A stretch of DNA of 64,000 bases from NCBI RefSeq assembly GCF_023520895.1, contig NZ_CP026029.1, positions 310,001-374,000 of the forward strand. The letters are read 5' to 3'. The DNA is from Paenibacillus sp. PK3_47. GTDB taxonomy: Bacteria > Bacillota > Bacilli > Paenibacillales > Paenibacillaceae. The notes under the pieces are model-generated. The model ran no database searches. It was not told the origin of the DNA and saw only the letters and a program-made list of their open reading frames with translations. Shown piece by piece: positions 59,584-64,000 of this stretch; within the stretch, counting starts at the first letter, position 1, and every line of letters begins with the position of its first letter. The translations under genes and the position numbers were made by a program.

Positions 59584-59967
59584 TTAAGCGATAGTGGCAT
59601 GGATCTCATGATCCGCCAGCTTTACCGGCTGGTTGTCACCATCCACAAATACGACGGTCGGCTTATGTCCGGCAAGCTCCTCGGCAGACAGCATGGCGTA
59701 AGAAATAATGATCACTGTATCCCCAGGCTGTACAAGCCGGGCCGCCGCCCCGTTCAGACAGATCACGCCGCTTCCGCGCGGCCCTGGAATAACGTAGGTT
59801 TCCAGACGCGAACCGTTGTTATTGTCCACGATTTGGACCTTTTCATTCTCCAGCAAGTCAGCCGCTTCCATCAAATCCTCATCAATGGTAATGCTGCCGA
59901 CATAATTCAAATTGGCCTCAGTGACTGTTGCCCGGTGGATCTTGGATTTCATCATATGTCTAAACAA
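59584..59967 (-). CDS. panD: Aspartate 1-decarboxylase
   Basis: Pyruvoyl enzyme making beta-alanine for pantothenate, 127 residues, the same length as Bacillus subtilis PanD. The self-cleavage site is Gly24-Ser25 in [17 protein letters not shown]; Ser25 becomes the pyruvoyl group. Tyr58-type and [19 protein letters not shown] motifs are intact. GGAGG is 9 nt before TTG 59967, which gives [18 protein letters not shown] and aligns with known N-termini, so I prefer it over upstream or downstream ATGs. It overlaps the panC stop by 8 nt and is the last gene of panBCD. Confidence 0.95.
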   Translation of the reverse strand: MFRHMMKSKIHRATVTEANLNYVGSITIDEDLMEAADLLENEKVQIVDNNNGSRLETYVIPGPRGSGVICLNGAAARLVQPGDTVIIISYAMLSAEELAGHKPTVVFVDGDNQPVKLADHEIHATIA

Positions 59968-60850
59968 GGGCGTGAACCTCCTTAGGGGTAAATACATTAT
60001 TGTCGATCAGCCGGGTTTTGCCGAATTTCACAGCAAGCGCAATAATAATTTCGCCGCCGGCACTGTTAAGCCGCGAACCGGCAGCCAGCGGTTCCAGCCC
60101 CGGAAAAGTCAATACTTCAACGTAGTCAATCACAGCAAGCGGTGAAGCTGAAATGACAGATATAATCAGTTCACGGGCTTCATCAGCTGTGCTTACCGTG
60201 CCTTCTTCCATCGCCTGGCGGACTTCACGCAGCGAACGGGACAGGACAAGCGCCTGGGAGCGTTCCTCTGCACTGAGATAAACGTTGCGGGAACTAAGCG
60301 CGAGGCCGTCATCTTCACGCACAATCGGACAGGCCACGATCTCCACATTCATGTTGAGGTCGGATACCATCCGCCGCAGGACAGCGACCTGCTGGGCATC
60401 CTTAAGTCCAAAAAATGCATAATCCGGCTGTACCATATTAAACAGCTTGTTAACAACTGTGGTTACTCCGTCAAAATGGCCGGGACGTGAAGCGCCGCAG
60501 AGCTGTGTAGTCAGGGACGATACCGATACTGTAGTACGCGTAGGTTCAGGATACATCTCCTCCACGCCGGGAATGAAGACTATATCTGCACCTTCGCGTT
60601 CAGCCAGCTCCAGATCGCGTGCTTCGTCACGCGGATAGGAGGCAAAATCCTCATTCGGCCCGAATTGCAGCGGGTTGACAAAAATACTCATAACCACGGT
60701 GCTGCTCATTTCACCTGCCCGCCGCAGCAGACTGGCATGTCCTTCATGCAAATATCCCATAGTCGGCACAAATCCGATCGGGGTGTGCCCGCCCATCCGC
60801 ATATATTCCAGCGCTTCGCGCAGCTGCTTAACTGTTCTTACTACTCTCAT
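59960..60850 (-). CDS. panC: Pantothenate synthetase
   Basis: Condenses pantoate and beta-alanine with ATP, 296 residues. The nucleotidyltransferase HIGH-type motif is [17 protein letters not shown]. Other conserved parts are [55 protein letters not shown] and [33 protein letters not shown] is 6-7 nt before the ATG at 60850; the frame is open to 60919. It starts 1 nt after the panB stop codon. Confidence 0.95.
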   Translation of the reverse strand: MRVVRTVKQLREALEYMRMGGHTPIGFVPTMGYLHEGHASLLRRAGEMSSTVVMSIFVNPLQFGPNEDFASYPRDEARDLELAEREGADIVFIPGVEEMYPEPTRTTVSVSSLTTQLCGASRPGHFDGVTTVVNKLFNMVQPDYAFFGLKDAQQVAVLRRMVSDLNMNVEIVACPIVREDDGLALSSRNVYLSAEERSQALVLSRSLREVRQAMEEGTVSTADEARELIISVISASPLAVIDYVEVLTFPGLEPLAAGSRLNSAGGEIIIALAVKFGKTRLIDNNVFTPKEVHALV

Positions 60851-60851
60851 G

Positions 60852-61709
60852 TTACTTCTCCCCTTTTCCGGAACCGCCGTATAAAGAATCCAGTACACTT
60901 TCATCCGCGTTAAACACATGGTTTTCAGCCGGGAACGAACGGTCCTTCACTTCCTGTACATAGCTGCTGATCCCTTCGCGGATCAGGCTGCCTACATCGG
61001 CATAAGTTTTTACAAAACGTTTTTCCCGGTATGGCGATGCGTAGCGCACCAGATCGTGGAACACGAGCACCTGTCCGTCACAATAACGGCCTGCCCCGAT
61101 CCCGATCGTCGGAATGCTGAGCTCTTTGGAGATGGCTGCAGCCACCTCTTCTGTAACCAGCTCCAGCACCACCCCGAAGGCTCCGGCAGCTTCAAGCGCC
61201 TTGGCTTCATTCATCAGCCGCTGCGCATCCTTGGCATCCTTGCCCTGAATTCGGTAACCGCCGATCATATTGACCGACTGCGGCGTAAGTCCGATATGTC
61301 CGAGTACCGGCACGCCTGCCTTCACCACAGCGGAGACAGCATCGCAGATTTCAAGTCCGCCTTCCATCTTTACGGCTTGCGCACGGCCTTCCTGCATCAG
61401 TCTGCGCACACCGCGCAGCGTCTCATCCACACTTCCGTGATAGGTCATAAAAGGCATATCTGCCACAACAAACGTATTTGGTGCCCCGCGCACTACCGAA
61501 CGGGTGTGATAGACCATATCGTCTATCGTCACCGGAAGCGTAGTATCGTAGCCGAGCACTACATTCCCAAGCGAATCGCCGACCAGAATCAGGTCAATGC
61601 CCGCTTCCTCGGCCAGCAGCGCCGAAGGATAATCATAAGCGGTAAGCATGCTTAGAGGCACACCGTCCGCTTTCATTTTTTTCATTTTCACAATATTAAG
61701 TGCAGCCAT
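60852..61709 (-). CDS. panB: 3-methyl-2-oxobutanoate hydroxymethyltransferase
   Basis: First step of pantothenate synthesis, adding a hydroxymethyl group from methylene-THF to ketoisovalerate, 285 residues. TIM-barrel motifs: SMLTAYDYPSALLAEEAGIDLILVGDSLGNVVLGYDTTLPVTIDDMVYHTRSVVRG (magnesium-binding Asp), VKMEGG, PVLGHIGLTPQSVNMIGGYRIQGK and IGIGAGRYCDGQVLVFHDLV. It is the first gene of panBCD and sits behind a structured leader with a terminator, so transcription attenuation is likely. Confidence 0.95.
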   Translation of the reverse strand: MAALNIVKMKKMKADGVPLSMLTAYDYPSALLAEEAGIDLILVGDSLGNVVLGYDTTLPVTIDDMVYHTRSVVRGAPNTFVVADMPFMTYHGSVDETLRGVRRLMQEGRAQAVKMEGGLEICDAVSAVVKAGVPVLGHIGLTPQSVNMIGGYRIQGKDAKDAQRLMNEAKALEAAGAFGVVLELVTEEVAAAISKELSIPTIGIGAGRYCDGQVLVFHDLVRYASPYREKRFVKTYADVGSLIREGISSYVQEVKDRSFPAENHVFNADESVLDSLYGGSGKGEK

Positions 61710-61757
61710 TTACTCCCATTCCCCTTTTCGCAGTGAGATTACGCGTAAACGCGCAAC

Positions 61758-61858
61758 AAAAAAACCCTTTAGCATGGTCCGCTAAAAAGGTCCGAAGGGC
61801 AAAAAAGAGTCACTCGCGATCGTCCCTTCTGTCTCGGTCCTTACGGCTCAGAGCAGAA
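61758..61858 (-). ncRNA. Structured leader with attenuator upstream of panBCD (pan-motif-like)
   Basis: On the minus strand a hairpin TTCTG-CTC ... GAG-A-CAGAA (61858-61827) has a single bulged A. A T-rich stretch follows, and then a clear terminator: CCTTTTTAGC (61790-61781) paired with GCTAAAGGG (61773-61765) and followed by seven T, about 50 nt before the panB start. The birA terminator lies further upstream, so this one sits inside the panBCD leader. Conserved 'pan' RNA motifs with bulged A residues are known upstream of panB in Firmicutes. I propose the same here but could not test the fold. Confidence 0.6.
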
Positions 61859-61997
61859 TCCAACGTAACCGTGAAATACAGTTATGAAGGTAAATCTCAA
61901 ATCAAAACAATGTAATAACAAGTAATGAGGAGTACAGTTCGGCCTTAGCGATACCGTCTCTGCCCATAGTATAGCAAACTCCGCCGCCAATTACACC

Positions 61998-62031
61998 AAA
62001 AAAATATGACAAGGGATGGAACCCTTGTCAT
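61998..62031 (-). terminator. Terminator of cca-birA
   Basis: Perfect 10-bp stem ATGACAAGGG/CCCTTGTCAT with a 7-nt loop, followed by ATTTTTTT on the minus strand, 22 nt after the birA stop. Confidence 0.92.
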
Positions 62032-62053
62032 AAATCCTTGTATCCTGCGGCTG

Positions 62054-62854
62054 TTATATCATTTCAATTTCGCCGGACAGCACTGCAGTGACCCGCCCGG
62101 AAGCATCTTTGAGCAGCAGCGCACCGCTGTCATCCAGTCCGACAGCCGTCCCTCCGTTTTTCCCTTCAGAGGCGGAAAGCAGGATCTCACGGCCCAGTGT
62201 CACCGACATTTCTTCCCAGCGCCGACGGATCGGCTCGAAGCCCTTCTCCATGTATACTGCGTACCAGTACTCCAGTTCATGCAGGACGGCTTCCGCAAGC
62301 CGCGACCGGTCAACCGGGATGCCGCCGCCTTCGATTAAGAGGGATGTACCGACCCCTGCAAGTTCTGCCGGGTAATCCTCCGGCTTCAGATTCACCGAAA
62401 TGCCTATCCCTGCAATACAGTAATGCAGTCCGCCTTCCCGGAGACATGATTCCAGCAGGATCCCGCAGATCTTCCGTCCGCCGGCCAGCAGATCATTAGG
62501 CCATTTGATGCCTGCCTGTACGCCCGTCACTTCCCGGATCGCCCTGCAGACGGCAACACCGGCCAGCAGCGTCAGCTGCGGGGTCAGTGACAGCGGTAGC
62601 TCCGGACGGAGTACAACGCTCATCCAGATGCCTTTGCCCGGCGGCGAATGCCATTTGCGGCCCATGCGGCCCCGGCCTCCGGTCTGTTCTTCAGCCATGA
62701 CGACTGTTCCTTCAGGAGCACCCTGCTCGGCCAGCCGTTTGGCTTCCTCCTGGGTTGATGCCACTGTCTGCAGCCGGGTAATCTTCCCCTCCCAGCTAGG
62801 GCTAAAGGCTTCTCTTGCAGATTCCGTCAATGGCATTGATTTATCGTTATTCAT
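62054..62854 (-). CDS. birA: Biotin-[acetyl-CoA-carboxylase] ligase without DNA-binding domain
   Basis: Attaches biotin to the carboxylase carrier protein via biotinyl-AMP, 266 residues. The catalytic core has VASTQEEAKRLAEQG, EEQTGGRGRMGRKWHSPPGKGIWMS, IKWPNDLLAGGRKICGILLE and the C-terminal SH3-like domain (TLGREILLSASEGKNGGTAVGLDDSGALLLKDASGRVTAVLSGEIEM). AAGGA is 9 nt before the ATG at 62854, and that start overlaps the cca stop by 8 nt. The winged-HTH found at the N-terminus of the bifunctional Bacillus BirA is missing: only about 24 residues precede the core. It is therefore a ligase only, unless an upstream frame is used. Confidence 0.9.
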   Translation of the reverse strand: MNNDKSMPLTESAREAFSPSWEGKITRLQTVASTQEEAKRLAEQGAPEGTVVMAEEQTGGRGRMGRKWHSPPGKGIWMSVVLRPELPLSLTPQLTLLAGVAVCRAIREVTGVQAGIKWPNDLLAGGRKICGILLESCLREGGLHYCIAGIGISVNLKPEDYPAELAGVGTSLLIEGGGIPVDRSRLAEAVLHELEYWYAVYMEKGFEPIRRRWEEMSVTLGREILLSASEGKNGGTAVGLDDSGALLLKDASGRVTAVLSGEIEMI

Positions 62855-64000
62855 TGTTATCCATCCTTTGTGCTTCCTGCAGCAGCTGCTGCCTGTCATT
62901 CGCAAGATCTCCTGAGGCCACAGCCTGAAGCAGCTGCTGAAGCCTGGCACCGATCCACGGTCCGGGACGCTTCTGCAGAGCCGCGGAGAGCTCGCCGCCC
63001 GTCAGCGCAAGCTCTCCGAGCGTGTACACAGGCATCTCTGCGGTCCAGGACCGCAGAAGGGCGGTTGAAGGCTGAGCCGCAACTGCAGGCTCATCAGGCG
63101 GTGATAAAGGCTCGCCTACAGCAGCCCCGGCGGCGCCTGCACCCGCGGTGCCCGCCTGCGGCACCGCTTCCAGCACCGTCAGCCACCCTCCGGCGGCTTC
63201 CGTGCCCAGGGCCAGCACGGCGGCGATCCAGCGCCGCCGCAGCGCCTCAGTGCCGCCAGGGGAACCCGGCGGCACCTCCCCAAGGGCCGCGGTCCACGCC
63301 TCGCGGACCCGCAGGACCCCGGCGGCGCTGCTCCGCGCGGCCCCGGGGAACGTCCATGCCCGCAGCAGCTCATCGGCCTCCCTGGCCGACGCCCCCAGGG
63401 CATGGAGCAGCAGCGCCCACCGCAGGCGGGCGCTCTGCAGTTCCCCGATCCCGGAGACCATGGCGGCTGCTGCCGCCAGGTCGCTTCCGGTCCAGGGGAA
63501 CGGGGCTTTCCCGCGCGGCAGCAGGCCGCTGCGCGCAATCAGGGCCAGGCCGCGCACGGGATGCGGCCCTTCCACGATGCGCTCTAGCTCCGCGCGCACG
63601 CGCTCAACGGCGATATGCGCCAGCTTGTCCCGCTGGCGCAGCAGCCCGCGCCAGGTGTTCTTGGCGATGCTGAAGTCCAGGACAGAAGCAAAACGCACGC
63701 AGCGCAGCATCCGCAGCGCATCCTCGTCAAAGCGTTCCTCTGCCTTGCCGACACAGCGGACCAGCTTCCGCTCCAGATCCTTCTCCCCGCCGAAGGGATC
63801 GACCAGCACTCCGTCAGAGCCGCAGCAAATCGCGTTGATTGTAAAGTCACGCCGCCGCAGATCCTCCTTCACGTCACTGACGAACAGGACATGTTCCGGC
63901 CGCCGGTGGTCGGCATAGCCGCTTTCCGTCCGGTACGTAGTCACTTCAAAGCTGAAGCCGTCTTCCAGAACAGTGACCGTACCATGCGCGAGTCCTGTCG
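62847..64000 (-). CDS. cca: CCA-adding tRNA nucleotidyltransferase (5' end outside window)
   Basis: Adds the 3' CCA end to tRNAs. The gene continues past the right edge; the visible 383 codons begin TGLAHGTVTVLEDGFSFEVTTYRTESGYADHRRPE, so the nucleotide-binding GxxD block is just outside. RRDFTINAICCGSDGVLVDPFGGEKDLERKLVRCVG, FDEDALRMLRCVRFASVLDFSI and the arm region are class II typical. The C-terminal 200 residues are unusually Ala/Gly/Pro-rich and high in G+C (AGTAGAGAAGAAVGEPLSPPDEP). The last codons overlap birA. In Bacillus subtilis cca-birA-panBCD are also neighbours. Confidence 0.93.
   Translation of the reverse strand, partial: TGLAHGTVTVLEDGFSFEVTTYRTESGYADHRRPEHVLFVSDVKEDLRRRDFTINAICCGSDGVLVDPFGGEKDLERKLVRCVGKAEERFDEDALRMLRCVRFASVLDFSIAKNTWRGLLRQRDKLAHIAVERVRAELERIVEGPHPVRGLALIARSGLLPRGKAPFPWTGSDLAAAAAMVSGIGELQSARLRWALLLHALGASAREADELLRAWTFPGAARSSAAGVLRVREAWTAALGEVPPGSPGGTEALRRRWIAAVLALGTEAAGGWLTVLEAVPQAGTAGAGAAGAAVGEPLSPPDEPAVAAQPSTALLRSWTAEMPVYTLGELALTGGELSAALQKRPGPWIGARLQQLLQAVASGDLANDRQQLLQEAQRMDNNE

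Overview
The window looks like a chromosomal segment of a Paenibacillus-type, endospore-forming Firmicute. G+C is about half by eye and ribosome binding sites are strong (AGGAGG-like). The surface proteins are typical of that genus: an S-layer-homology protein, amidases with copper-amine-oxidase-like N-terminal domains, a WG-repeat protein and a CAP protein. Gene order also matches Bacillus in places: cca-birA-panBCD ... dinG ... tseB ... asnS-dnaD, and dynA and nth are recognisable. No rRNA, tRNA or CRISPR was found. The genus call is an inference from protein families and gene order.

Left part (1-27.4 kb). A flavodoxin with a Fur box, a VOC protein and an AraC regulator are followed by a SAM methyltransferase, a pseudouridine synthase and a MarR regulator. 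Then come topoisomerase IV (parE, parC) with nested palindromic repeats between the two genes, an ABC-2 exporter and a GDSL hydrolase. A 1.3-kb gene-free region holds an eleven-copy 51-bp tandem array and a second, degenerate array. After it come a CAP protein, a WG-repeat/DUF3298-like protein, a doubly frameshifted SWIM-type gene, a KinB-like histidine kinase, a GNAT enzyme, purT, the double dynamin dynA, a small unknown gene and nth.

Middle part (27.4-46.2 kb). A cell-surface cluster carries an SLH protein, a GerMN lipoprotein and two tandem paralogous N-acetylmuramoyl-L-alanine amidases. It is followed by leuCD. An AT-richer accessory patch then holds small genes, a secreted protein and a degenerate IS3-family element. 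Next is a LysR regulator that may once have been the divergent neighbour of leuC. The proline operon proB-proA-proC follows, preceded by a good promoter and a T-box leader. A palindromic element separates proB from proA, and a roughly 1-kb repeat-rich gene-free stretch follows proC.

Right part (46.2-64 kb). Nearly everything is on the minus strand: dnaD, asnS, ackA, a 3-hydroxyacyl-CoA dehydrogenase, and a two-gene operon encoding an FtsH-like AAA protease without its extracytoplasmic domain plus a separate membrane-anchored partner. A tiny two-helix membrane protein behind a G9 tract follows. Then come tseB, an MtaD-type deaminase overlapping rex, dinG, a TPR protein, panD-panC-panB behind a structured, terminator-containing leader, a birA lacking its DNA-binding domain, and the 3' part of cca running off the edge.

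The least ordinary signals are the 51-bp array with an invariant stem-loop, the palindromic element nested inside another copy of itself between parE and parC, the split FtsH-like protease operon, the panBCD leader, and the truncated IS3 whose first catalytic Asp is Glu.
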